Shown piece by piece: positions 8,803 through 16,688 of a DNA stretch of 64,000 nt; the stretch's first letter is position 1; the number at the start of each line of letters is the position of its first letter. Position numbers and translations under genes: made by a program. The notes under the pieces were generated by a model, which saw only the letters and a list, made by a program, of their open reading frames with translations, did no database searches and was not told the origin of the DNA. Origin of the DNA: Nitratireductor sp. (GTDB lineage Bacteria > Pseudomonadota > Alphaproteobacteria > Rhizobiales > Rhizobiaceae); NCBI GenBank assembly GCA_020637805.1, contig JACKJU010000002.1, forward strand, positions 62,001-126,000. Direction: 5' to 3'.

Positions 8803-8873
8803 CATGATGCCTGCAGATATTCTCCGCGATTGCGGCATGTTCCCGATGTAATGATGGTTATGGGAAGACAAAA
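8803..8873 (+). promoter_or_regulatory. Structured leader of flagellin gene 2
   Basis: Same layout as before flagellin 1. CATGATG lies at 8803-8809. Hairpin 1 is CCGC-GATT-GCGG (8824-8835). Hairpin 2 pairs TTCCC (8840-8844) with GGGAA (8862-8866) across a 17-base loop, 7 bases before the ATG at 8874. Both stems differ in sequence from leader 1 but keep pairing. Confidence 0.6.
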
Positions 8874-9809
8874 ATGACCAGTATCAACACCAATGTTGCA
8901 GCGATGACCGCTCTGAAGTCGCTTCAGATGACGAATGCTTCGCTTGAAAAAACACAGAACGCAATCTCGACCGGCTACAGCGTCTCCAATTCCAAGGACA
9001 ACGCCGCCTACTGGTCGATTGCAACGACCATGCGTTCGGACAACAAGGCACTTGGCACCGTTCAGGATGCGCTTGGGCTTGGTTCGGCGAAACTCGACAC
9101 TGCATACACCGGCATGAACGCCGCCATCGATGTCGTCGACGAGATCAAGACCAAACTGGTTGCAGCACGCGAGCCGGGTGTCGACCGTTCGAAAATCCAG
9201 TCGGAAATTTCCGAACTGCAGAACCAGCTGACTTCAATTGCTGACTCTGCTTCCTTCTCGGGTGAGAACTGGCTGAAGTTCGACGAGGGAACGATCGGGT
9301 CCACGAAGACCCTTGTCGCTTCCTTTAACCGTTCGGCCGCTGGTGCGGTTTCCGTCGGCACAATCTCGATCAACATCGGCAACATCAAGCTGTTCGACAA
9401 CAACTCGACACCTGCCAAGGACGGTCTTCTCGATACCGAGTTCACGACGACTGCTTCGGGCGGTGGTGGTAGCGCCATCACCACAACGGTTGCAACGCTC
9501 AGCATTTCCGCAGCGACCGTGACCAATGTCGATATCGACGACATGATCTCGCAGGTCGATACCGCTCTGAAAAACATGACAACAGCCGCTTCGAACATCG
9601 GTTCGGCGCAGAAGCGTGTGGATCTTCAGAACGACTTCGTCGGCAATCTGATGGATGCAATTGACCGCGGTATCGGGCAGCTGGTCGATGCGGACATGAG
9701 CGAGGAATCTACCAAGCTCCAGGCGCTTCAGACACAGCAGCAGCTTGGCATCCAGGCGTTGTCAATCGCCAACTCCTCCAGCCAGAACATCCTCTCGCTG
9801 TTCCGGTAA
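8874..9809 (+). CDS. Flagellin 2
   Basis: Filament subunit, 311 aa, with conserved N-terminal (MTSINTNVAAMTALKSLQ) and C-terminal (SIANSSSQNILSLFR) domains. It differs from flagellin 1 mainly in the shorter variable middle (about residues 140-220), which contains a Gly-rich piece (SGGGGSA). It has its own leader and terminator, so it is probably transcribed separately. Confidence 0.97.
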   Translation: MTSINTNVAAMTALKSLQMTNASLEKTQNAISTGYSVSNSKDNAAYWSIATTMRSDNKALGTVQDALGLGSAKLDTAYTGMNAAIDVVDEIKTKLVAAREPGVDRSKIQSEISELQNQLTSIADSASFSGENWLKFDEGTIGSTKTLVASFNRSAAGAVSVGTISINIGNIKLFDNNSTPAKDGLLDTEFTTTASGGGGSAITTTVATLSISAATVTNVDIDDMISQVDTALKNMTTAASNIGSAQKRVDLQNDFVGNLMDAIDRGIGQLVDADMSEESTKLQALQTQQQLGIQALSIANSSSQNILSLFR

Positions 9810-9822
9810 GAAAGCATAAACC

Positions 9823-9852
9823 AAACGGGGCGATTTTCGCCCCGTTTTTCTT
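9823..9852 (+). terminator. Intrinsic terminator after flagellin 2
   Basis: A perfect 10-bp stem AAACGGGGCG/CGCCCCGTTT with an ATTTT loop followed by TTCTTTTC. This is a textbook rho-independent terminator. Confidence 0.93.
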
Positions 9853-9895
9853 TTCTTTAATTTCATTCGGCTAGGCTGATCGAGACATTTGAGGG

Positions 9896-9965
9896 CATGA
9901 AGCCCAGAAGTAATAGGCCGGCAAGCCGGAATGTTCCCAACTAGTATCGTTTATGGGAAACTGAA
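9896..9965 (+). promoter_or_regulatory. Structured leader of flagellin gene 3
   Basis: CATGAAG at 9896-9902; hairpin 1 CCGG-CAAG-CCGG (9918-9929); hairpin 2 TTCCC (9934-9938) with GGGAA (9955-9959), loop 16 bases; ATG at 9966. The spacing between all elements is the same as in leaders 1 and 2 to within one base. Confidence 0.6.
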
Positions 9966-10883
9966 ATGACCAGTATCAATACCAACACCGCTGCAATGAC
10001 GGCTCTGAAGTCGCTTCAGATGACCAATGCCGCACTGGACCGGACGCAAAGCGCGATTTCGACGGGCTACAGTGTTTCTTCCGCTAAAGACAATGCTGCC
10101 TACTGGTCGATCGCGACAACAATGCGATCGGACAACAAGGCACTTGGCACAGTCCAGGATGCTCTGGGCCTAGGTGCTGCCAAGCTCGACACCGCCTATA
10201 CCGGCATGAATGCCGCGATTGATGTCGTCGACGAGATCAAGTCGAAACTGGTAGCGGCGCGCGAACCAGGCGTCGACCGTTCCAAGATCCAGGCCGAGGT
10301 GAAGGAGCTGCAGAACCAGCTCAACTCGATTTCGGAATCGGCAACCTTCTCGGGCGAGAACTGGCTGAAATTCGACGATGCTGTTGCAACTGCATCAGAA
10401 AAGCTGGTTGCCTCGTTCAACCGCTCCTCCACGGGTGCCGTCTCGGTAAGCACGATCACGATTGATACCGGCAAGGTCAAGCTGCTCGATTCCAGCACCG
10501 ACAAGGACGGCATTCTCGACAAGGAATTCACCACCACCGGCGCAGGTGCGGTGACGACGAGCGTCTTCAAGCTCGATATCACTGCCGCAAATGTCGACAC
10601 GACCGACATCGACAACATGATCACCAATGTCGATACGGCATTGAAGAGCATGACGACCGCGGCATCGAACCTCGGTTCGGCCCAGAAACGTGTTGATCTT
10701 CAATCCGATTTCGTCGGCAATCTGATGGATGCAATTGACCGCGGCATCGGACAGCTGGTCGATGCGGATATGAGCGAAGAGTCCACGAAGCTCCAGGCGC
10801 TCCAGACACAGCAACAGCTGGGCATTCAGGCGCTTTCGATTGCAAACTCCGCGAGCCAGAACGTCCTGGCCCTGTTCCGCTAG
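9966..10883 (+). CDS. Flagellin 3
   Basis: Filament subunit, 305 aa, the shortest of the four. The conserved ends are intact (MTSINTNTAAMTALKSLQ; SIANSASQNVLALFR) and the variable middle spans about residues 140-215. It is close to flagellins 1 and 2 in the N-terminal third. A repeat unit also found near cobM lies just after the stop. Confidence 0.97.
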   Translation: MTSINTNTAAMTALKSLQMTNAALDRTQSAISTGYSVSSAKDNAAYWSIATTMRSDNKALGTVQDALGLGAAKLDTAYTGMNAAIDVVDEIKSKLVAAREPGVDRSKIQAEVKELQNQLNSISESATFSGENWLKFDDAVATASEKLVASFNRSSTGAVSVSTITIDTGKVKLLDSSTDKDGILDKEFTTTGAGAVTTSVFKLDITAANVDTTDIDNMITNVDTALKSMTTAASNLGSAQKRVDLQSDFVGNLMDAIDRGIGQLVDADMSEESTKLQALQTQQQLGIQALSIANSASQNVLALFR

Positions 10884-10888
10884 AACAA

Positions 10889-10960
10889 TTTCGATTTTGA
10901 CGGAATCGGCGAAATCGAAATGCATGAATGAGTTGAGCTATTGCTGAGAGCAGTCGTTTC
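10889..10960 (+). repeat. Dispersed intergenic repeat, copy A
   Basis: A 72-base sequence starting 5 bases after the flagellin 3 stop. It aligns with 51662-51734 at 62 identical of 73 aligned positions. Core shared strings are TTTGACGGAATCGG, ATCGAAATGCAT and GAGAGCA. The left part can fold (ATTTCGATTT with AAATCGAAAT). It contains a GAATC site (GANTC). It lies outside all genes. Confidence 0.85.
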
Positions 10961-11006
10961 GACCTGAAGGTGAAACGATCCCAGAGCAAATTTCCTCCTG
11001 AAATTG

Positions 11007-11036
11007 AAGGCCGCCTCCATTGGGGGTGGCCTTTTT
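11007..11036 (+). terminator. Intrinsic terminator between flagellins 3 and 4
   Basis: AAGGCCGCCTCC pairs with GGGGGTGGCCTT (two G-T pairs) across an ATT loop and is followed by TTT. It probably ends transcription of flagellin 3. Confidence 0.8.
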
Positions 11037-11101
11037 CCATTTTCACGCAAGGTTCGCGGGTTAGGAAATCATGACCTGAAAAGTTTCTTGATGCGATTCC
11101 T

Positions 11102-11143
11102 GCGGGAGCCGCCTGCTTTTCGCAACCAAAGCGAGGTGGAAAC
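11102..11143 (+). promoter_or_regulatory. Leader hairpins of flagellin gene 4 (divergent)
   Basis: GCGG-GAG-CCGC at 11102-11112 is followed by TTCGC (11119-11123) pairing with GCGAG (11131-11135), the last bases lying inside the Shine-Dalgarno run GAGGTGG before the ATG at 11144. The plan is similar to the other leaders but shares no clear sequence with them. Confidence 0.35.
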
Positions 11144-12094
11144 ATGTCGAGCAGTATTAACACGAACCCTTCGGCGATGACGGCGCTGCAATCGCTGAAC
11201 GCAACAAACAAGCGGCTGGAGATGACGCAGAATGCGATTTCCACCGGATATCGGGTAAGTACTGCGAGGGACAATGCGGCCTACTGGTCGATTGCAACAA
11301 CCATGCGGTCGGATCACAAGGCGCTTTCCACGGTGCAGGATGCTCTGGGGCTCGGCGGCGCAACCATCGACATCATGTACACGGCAGTCTCCGAAAGCAT
11401 CAAGGTGATGGACGAGATCAAGTCGAAACTGGTTGCAGCACGCGAACCAGGTGTCGACAGGACAAAGATCCAGTCGGAAATCAAGGAATTGCAGAACCAG
11501 CTAGGGGGCAACGCGGACTCTGCTTCCTTCTCAGGGGAAAACTGGCTTTCCGTTGATTCAGCAGATCCCGGCTACAATACCACCAAGGAAGTCGTATCCT
11601 CCTTCCAGAGGGACCTTTCGGGCGTATCTGTCAGCACCATTACCATCGATGTTTCGCAAATGAAGCTTTATGATGCCAACGACCAGTCCGGCCTGATCGA
11701 CAAGGACCGGAACTATTCCTTCCTTTCATCTGACGGCGTGACAACGGTCACTGGAACAATCACGATTGCGACGCTCGACATCTCTGCACTAACCTATTCG
11801 GACGATGATGTTACCAAGCTCGACAACATGATCTCCGAAGTGGACAGCGCAATGCTGGAGATGACCACCACGGCCACCAGCCTGGGTTCCGTGCAGTCGC
11901 GCATCGAAATGCAGCAGGACTTTGTGAAGAACCTCATGGACGCGATCGAGCGCGGCGTTGGCCAACTGGTTGATGCCGACATGAGTGAGGAATCAACCCG
12001 CCTTCAGGCGCTTCAGGTCCAGCAGCAACTGGGCATTCAGTCGCTCTCCATCGCGAATTCGAACAGCCAGAACATATTGTCACTGTTCAAGTAA
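11144..12094 (+). CDS. Flagellin 4 (divergent copy)
   Basis: Filament subunit, 316 aa. It has conserved flagellin ends (MSSSINTNPSAMTALQSLN; SIANSNSQNILSLFK) but is clearly the most divergent copy: for example, it reads MYTAVSESIKVMDEIK where the others have TAYTGMNAAIDVVDEIK. It has its own leader and terminator. A minor or specialised filament subunit is plausible but not shown. Confidence 0.96.
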   Translation: MSSSINTNPSAMTALQSLNATNKRLEMTQNAISTGYRVSTARDNAAYWSIATTMRSDHKALSTVQDALGLGGATIDIMYTAVSESIKVMDEIKSKLVAAREPGVDRTKIQSEIKELQNQLGGNADSASFSGENWLSVDSADPGYNTTKEVVSSFQRDLSGVSVSTITIDVSQMKLYDANDQSGLIDKDRNYSFLSSDGVTTVTGTITIATLDISALTYSDDDVTKLDNMISEVDSAMLEMTTTATSLGSVQSRIEMQQDFVKNLMDAIERGVGQLVDADMSEESTRLQALQVQQQLGIQSLSIANSNSQNILSLFK

Positions 12095-12118
12095 GCCATC
12101 CTCCTCCCGGCAAGCTTG

Positions 12119-12148
12119 AAGCGTCCGCTCCGCGGGCGCTTTTTTTTC
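12119..12148 (+). terminator. Intrinsic terminator after flagellin 4
   Basis: Stem AAGCGTCCGC/GCGGGCGCTT (one G-T pair) with a TCC loop, followed by seven T. It separates the flagellin array from the fliF operon. Confidence 0.92.
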
Positions 12149-12223
12149 GGGAATGACAAAAATCCGCCATGCCGCAACCTTCGGACAAGGTAGCTGGTGG
12201 AAGTTCGCCATACCGGAGGGACC

Positions 12224-13948
12224 ATGAACATCCAGGCGCGCCTCACCACTATTCTCAATACCTTCAATGGCCTCGACAATCGCAAGAAGATTGCGATCGT
12301 GCTCGGGATATTGGTGACTATCGTTGCAGCGATATCGATCAGTGCCGTCATCAATAAGCCGACGACTCAGCCCCTCTACACCAACCTGAGCCGCGAAGAC
12401 GTCAACGCGATGAGCCGTGTTCTGTCGGAAAACAACATATCCTTCACGGAAACCACGGATGGCAGCGGTTTGAGCGTCGCTCCTGAGATAGTGGCGCAGG
12501 CACGCATGATACTGGCCGAGCAAGGCCTTCCCTCCAGCCAGGAAGCCGGATACGAGCTTTTCGACCGCATGAATACCATTGGGCTGACGTCTTTCATGCA
12601 GGACATCACGAACAAGAGGGCCATCGAAGGCGAACTTGGCCGTACAATTCAGATGATCAGCGGCGTCAATTCGGCCCGTGTCCACATCGTGATGCCGGAA
12701 AAGAACGTCTACCGGCGTGCGCTGGCAGGTAAGCCTACGGCTTCTGTTGTACTCAAGACCCATGGAAAACTTGCCGAACGCTCCATCTATGCCATCCGGC
12801 ACATGGTTGCGGCGGCCGTTCCGAGCCTGGAAGTGGACGAGGTGACGATCGTCGATGCCACAGGCATCCTGCTTACGACCGCCGAAATTTCGGGCAGCAA
12901 CAAGCTTGTCGAACTCGAACGTGATTTCGAGAACGAATCAATTGCCAAAATTTCCAGCGCACTTGGAGCGCATCTGGGGTTCGAGAACTTCCGCGTCACG
13001 GTTACCGCCAAGCTCAATGGCGACGTCAAACGCATGGCTGAAACCGTCTATGACCCTGAATCCAAGGTCGAGCGTTCCACACAGATCGTGCGGGAAGCGG
13101 GTTCGAGCCAGAACAAGGAATCGTCGCAGCCGACGACGGTCGACCAAACGCTGCCAGCAGAGAACGCAAACACTGGCGTAGCGAACGGGCAGTCCTCACT
13201 GGAAAACAATGAGCGGCGCGAGGAAAGTACGCAATACGAAATCAACAAGAAGGAAATCCAGGTGGTTTCCGACGGTTACACGGTAGAGAAGGTGGCGGTA
13301 GCGCTGGTGGTCAACAAGGACCGCATAGCAGAGATACTGGGCCCAGGCGCGACCCAGCAGGACATTGATACCAAGCTTGCCGACCTTGAAGCAATTGCAC
13401 GCTCTGCTCTTTCCCTTTCCGATGTCCGGGGCGACTCGATCAAGGTCAGCATGGTTCAATTCATGCCTGTGACGGATGACAATGCGGAGCCGCAGGGATT
13501 CTCGTTCGGCGAACTGGTGGCGCAGCATTCGAGCGCGCTCATCAATGCACTTGGCCTCATCGTAGCTTCGCTTCTGTTTGCCTTCCTCGGCATCCGGCCG
13601 CTGCTGGCCTTCCTGAACAAGGGCAATGTGCAGCAGCAGGACGCCCTGCCGTCTCTGTCCGGGGGAGGGGACTTTGGAGGACTTCCGTCGTTGGGTGACA
13701 GGGTTCCGGACGCCATCGGTGATTTCAACAGCGGTCTTCCGGCGGGTCTTGGTTCTGACTCCTCGGTGGGCGGTTTGCCCGGTGCTTCCTACAGCAGCAA
13801 CCAGGGCTCGTTTGGCGCGATTTCCCGGCAGGAAGAAGAGTTGAGGGACAGGCTTGAGGAGTACGTCTCTGAGGGTGAGCAGCGCGCCGCCATGGCGATA
13901 CGCCTGTGGCTCAAACAAGGCGAGAAACTGGCCGGTAGCGGAGCCTGA
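12224..13948 (+). CDS. fliF: Flagellar MS-ring protein FliF
   Basis: FliF builds the MS ring in the inner membrane. The 574 aa protein has an N-terminal TM helix at about 23-43 (KIAIVLGILVTIVAAISISA), ring-building domains (FMQDITNKRAIEGELGRTIQ), a periplasmic region and a second TM helix near 445-465 (LINALGLIVASLLFAFLGIR). The Gly-rich cytoplasmic tail ends with the FliG-binding region. The ATG at 12224 follows GGAGGG; an in-frame upstream GTG at 12197 lacks a ribosome site. FliG itself is not in the window. Confidence 0.96.
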   Translation: MNIQARLTTILNTFNGLDNRKKIAIVLGILVTIVAAISISAVINKPTTQPLYTNLSREDVNAMSRVLSENNISFTETTDGSGLSVAPEIVAQARMILAEQGLPSSQEAGYELFDRMNTIGLTSFMQDITNKRAIEGELGRTIQMISGVNSARVHIVMPEKNVYRRALAGKPTASVVLKTHGKLAERSIYAIRHMVAAAVPSLEVDEVTIVDATGILLTTAEISGSNKLVELERDFENESIAKISSALGAHLGFENFRVTVTAKLNGDVKRMAETVYDPESKVERSTQIVREAGSSQNKESSQPTTVDQTLPAENANTGVANGQSSLENNERREESTQYEINKKEIQVVSDGYTVEKVAVALVVNKDRIAEILGPGATQQDIDTKLADLEAIARSALSLSDVRGDSIKVSMVQFMPVTDDNAEPQGFSFGELVAQHSSALINALGLIVASLLFAFLGIRPLLAFLNKGNVQQQDALPSLSGGGDFGGLPSLGDRVPDAIGDFNSGLPAGLGSDSSVGGLPGASYSSNQGSFGAISRQEEELRDRLEEYVSEGEQRAAMAIRLWLKQGEKLAGSGA

Positions 13949-14060
13949 ACCCTGCCGCTGAAAGCCAGAATAAGAATGCCGGCAAGCTATTGAACCAGAG
14001 GGGCGAAGTGATCCCGGAACGGAAGCAGGATCGTGATGGTCCTGTCGCAAGGAGGCCAAA

Positions 14061-15242
14061 GTGAATAACGAAAAAGGCGCCCACGAGCACGGCGAGATCA
14101 TCATCGTCCGCCGGGGACATGACGATCATGATGATCATCATGGCGGCGTGTGGAAGATCGCCTTTGCCGACTTCATGACAGCCATGATGGCGTTCTTCCT
14201 TGTCATGTGGCTCATCAATGCCGCCAACGAAGAGACAAAGAAGTCAGTTGCCAGCTACTTCAATCCTGTCAAACTCATGGACACCACGACGAACCCGCGC
14301 GGTGTAAAGAACCCCAAATATGGTGATGTCACTCCCGAGGACGAGGTGCCATCCGAGTCGGATTCCACGACGGTCACCTCCGAAAACAAGGTCGCAGTCG
14401 CGAAAGACATTGAGAAGTCTGCAGGTTTCTCGGAACAGGCGCTTTTTGTCGATCCACTTGCCTTGATCTCGGAGATTGCAGGCGGCGTCGGAGAGGATCT
14501 CTCGAAGCAGAATGTGGTAGAGGAAGGCAAGAGTGCAGGATCGGACAGCAAGGGCCTGAGTGGTGGGAGCTCCTTCCAGGATCCCTTCGATCCCAGCGCG
14601 TGGAACCTCAAATACGGAACGTCCGACAATGTGGGCGAGGAAGGCGCGACACAGCCATTCCCGGAAGACAAGCTCGCAGCGAAACGGGATGCGTCGCCTG
14701 CGACTAAAGACAAGCCCCAATCGGTGGAAACAACCACTGCCGAGGGACAGCCGGAAGCCGTTGTGAAGGCGGAGCCTCAACCAACGAAAGAGGAAACACT
14801 CGCCGAAAAGATAAACCGCGCTCTTGCCGCACCGGCCGATGGCCAGAAGCTGAACTTCGAGGTCCAGGATGTGGCGGACGGTGGCGTCAAGGTATCTATC
14901 ATGGAAGATGCCAAGACAGCCATGTTCGAGATCGGTTCGGCCCGGCCATCGCGTGCAATGGTGCTGGCGATGCAGCGTATTGCTGCGACCATTCTTGAGA
15001 CCGACAAGAAGGTTACCGTACAGGGGCACACGGATGGAAGGCCCTTCAAGTCGGACACCTATGACAACTGGCGGCTTTCAACTGCTCGTGCGCACATGGC
15101 GATGTACATGCTTGAAAGCGGCGGATTGACGGAGGATCGTTTCAAGCGCGTCGAGGGTTATGCGGACCGGCAATTGAAGTTCCCCGACGAACCCTTTGCG
15201 GCGGGTAACCGGCGCATCGAAATCATCCTCTCGGACGGCTGA
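14061..15242 (+). CDS. motB: Flagellar stator protein MotB
   Basis: MotB anchors the stator to peptidoglycan and contributes the proton-pathway aspartate. The start is GTG at 14061 with AAGGAGG at 14049-14055. One TM helix (FADFMTAMMAFFLVMWLINA) contains Asp37, the expected ion-binding residue. The C-terminal OmpA-like domain has VQGHTDGRPF and NWRLSTARA. The linker (about residues 80-250) is long and Glu/Lys-rich, making the protein 393 aa. motA is not in the window. Confidence 0.95.
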   Translation: MNNEKGAHEHGEIIIVRRGHDDHDDHHGGVWKIAFADFMTAMMAFFLVMWLINAANEETKKSVASYFNPVKLMDTTTNPRGVKNPKYGDVTPEDEVPSESDSTTVTSENKVAVAKDIEKSAGFSEQALFVDPLALISEIAGGVGEDLSKQNVVEEGKSAGSDSKGLSGGSSFQDPFDPSAWNLKYGTSDNVGEEGATQPFPEDKLAAKRDASPATKDKPQSVETTTAEGQPEAVVKAEPQPTKEETLAEKINRALAAPADGQKLNFEVQDVADGGVKVSIMEDAKTAMFEIGSARPSRAMVLAMQRIAATILETDKKVTVQGHTDGRPFKSDTYDNWRLSTARAHMAMYMLESGGLTEDRFKRVEGYADRQLKFPDEPFAAGNRRIEIILSDG

Positions 15243-15263
15243 CGGCCGGGACGGGCAGCAGCC

Positions 15264-16688
15264 ATGAACACGGTCTTCAGGCTCATAGCATTGACGGCGA
15301 TTGCGGGAGCGGCGCAGTTGGGCTCGCCATCGGGCATCTCTGCGTCGGAACCGAAGACGGATCATGCATCCGTAGATGCCGCAAACTCGCACGAAGCGGC
15401 TAAGCCTGCCCATTCAGGCGGCGATGCTACCGGTCATGGAAGCACCGATGCCGACGCCGCCAGTGGCGGCGAAGCTCATACGGTCCAGCGGGAACTTTCC
15501 TATGCAAGTTTGCCGCAGGGCGACGATCAGCCCTGGAAGCTGGTGCGAAATCTGCAACGTCTCCAGGACGGGATTGCGGGTGGTGAAACAAGCAAGGTCG
15601 ATGAGTACCGCTTCGAGATCAACCGCGTTGGCCGCATTCTGTCCAATGCCGGTTCGCAGGTATGGCAGGTGCAACGAAATCTCGACGCTGCGGCGATGCT
15701 GCTCATGTTCGGAGGCGATGTCGAAGTGGGCAGGAGGGCGCTTCATGACACGCAACTGGGCGAGATGGACAAGGCCCCGTTGCAGGCCGCCGTCGACTAC
15801 CGGCAAAGCAACTTCAGAGATGCTTCGAAGTATTTTGCCCATCTGAATTTGGAGACCCTGCCGCCTTCGATGCGCGCTCAGTTCGCATTCATCGCTGGTG
15901 TGGTGTACGGCAACTCGGATGCTAAATCTGCGGAGAAGCAATTTGACAATGCTGCGTTGCTTGCGCCTGGCACGCTCGTGGAAGAGGCGTCCTTGCGACG
16001 TCTCATGGCGATTGCCGGCCTCAACCACGATGCCGAAAAGCTTGGCAAAATCGCGCGCCAGTATACCGATCGCTTTGCCAATTCGCCCTACTATGGCGAT
16101 TTCGTACGAAACTTCTATCTCGCGGCGATTGCAATGCCCGAGTCGGAATTCGATAAGGTTGAAGAGAAGCTACAGTTTGTGATCGACAGGCTGCCGGACG
16201 AGAAGCGGCTGGAGATCATGACCGTGATAGCTGAAAAGGCGGTGGGCTTTGGCCGGCTCAAGCTTGCAATGTGGGCTGCTGGCGGTGCATTGCCGCTGGC
16301 ACGGGACAACAGTGCGCGCCAGCAACGCCTGCGGCTCTATCTGGCTGCCGCAAAGCTTCCGACCGTCGAAACGTTCGATGAGGGGCGGGCATTGCTCGAT
16401 ACAATCCAGCGCGACCGTCTGAACCAGGATCACAGACAGTTGTTCGACGCACTGACCTATCTCGTAAAAGGCGTGATAGCTCCCCCGGCGGCATCGCCTG
16501 GGGCGCTTTCCGGAGTGGATGCCGCGCCTGAAAGTGCGGCCTATGCTCCGCGCGAAGCATCCGGCGAAAGCGTGCCGCAAGGTTCGCAGAATACACCCGA
16601 TCCTGCGGACTATCCCGAGATGGCTCGCGACACCTTGCAGAAGCGCGACGCGCTTCTTTCCGAAATCGACAAGCTGGACCAGAATTGA
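15264..16688 (+). CDS. motC: Motility protein MotC
   Basis: MotC is a periplasmic motility protein of rhizobia reported to interact with MotB. A signal peptide covers about residues 1-28, followed by an Ala/His-rich segment and a mainly helical body with TPR-like spacing (residues 90-400). The 474 aa length is close to the known protein. It follows motB by 21 bases, and its stop overlaps the fliK start. Confidence 0.87.
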   Translation: MNTVFRLIALTAIAGAAQLGSPSGISASEPKTDHASVDAANSHEAAKPAHSGGDATGHGSTDADAASGGEAHTVQRELSYASLPQGDDQPWKLVRNLQRLQDGIAGGETSKVDEYRFEINRVGRILSNAGSQVWQVQRNLDAAAMLLMFGGDVEVGRRALHDTQLGEMDKAPLQAAVDYRQSNFRDASKYFAHLNLETLPPSMRAQFAFIAGVVYGNSDAKSAEKQFDNAALLAPGTLVEEASLRRLMAIAGLNHDAEKLGKIARQYTDRFANSPYYGDFVRNFYLAAIAMPESEFDKVEEKLQFVIDRLPDEKRLEIMTVIAEKAVGFGRLKLAMWAAGGALPLARDNSARQQRLRLYLAAAKLPTVETFDEGRALLDTIQRDRLNQDHRQLFDALTYLVKGVIAPPAASPGALSGVDAAPESAAYAPREASGESVPQGSQNTPDPADYPEMARDTLQKRDALLSEIDKLDQN

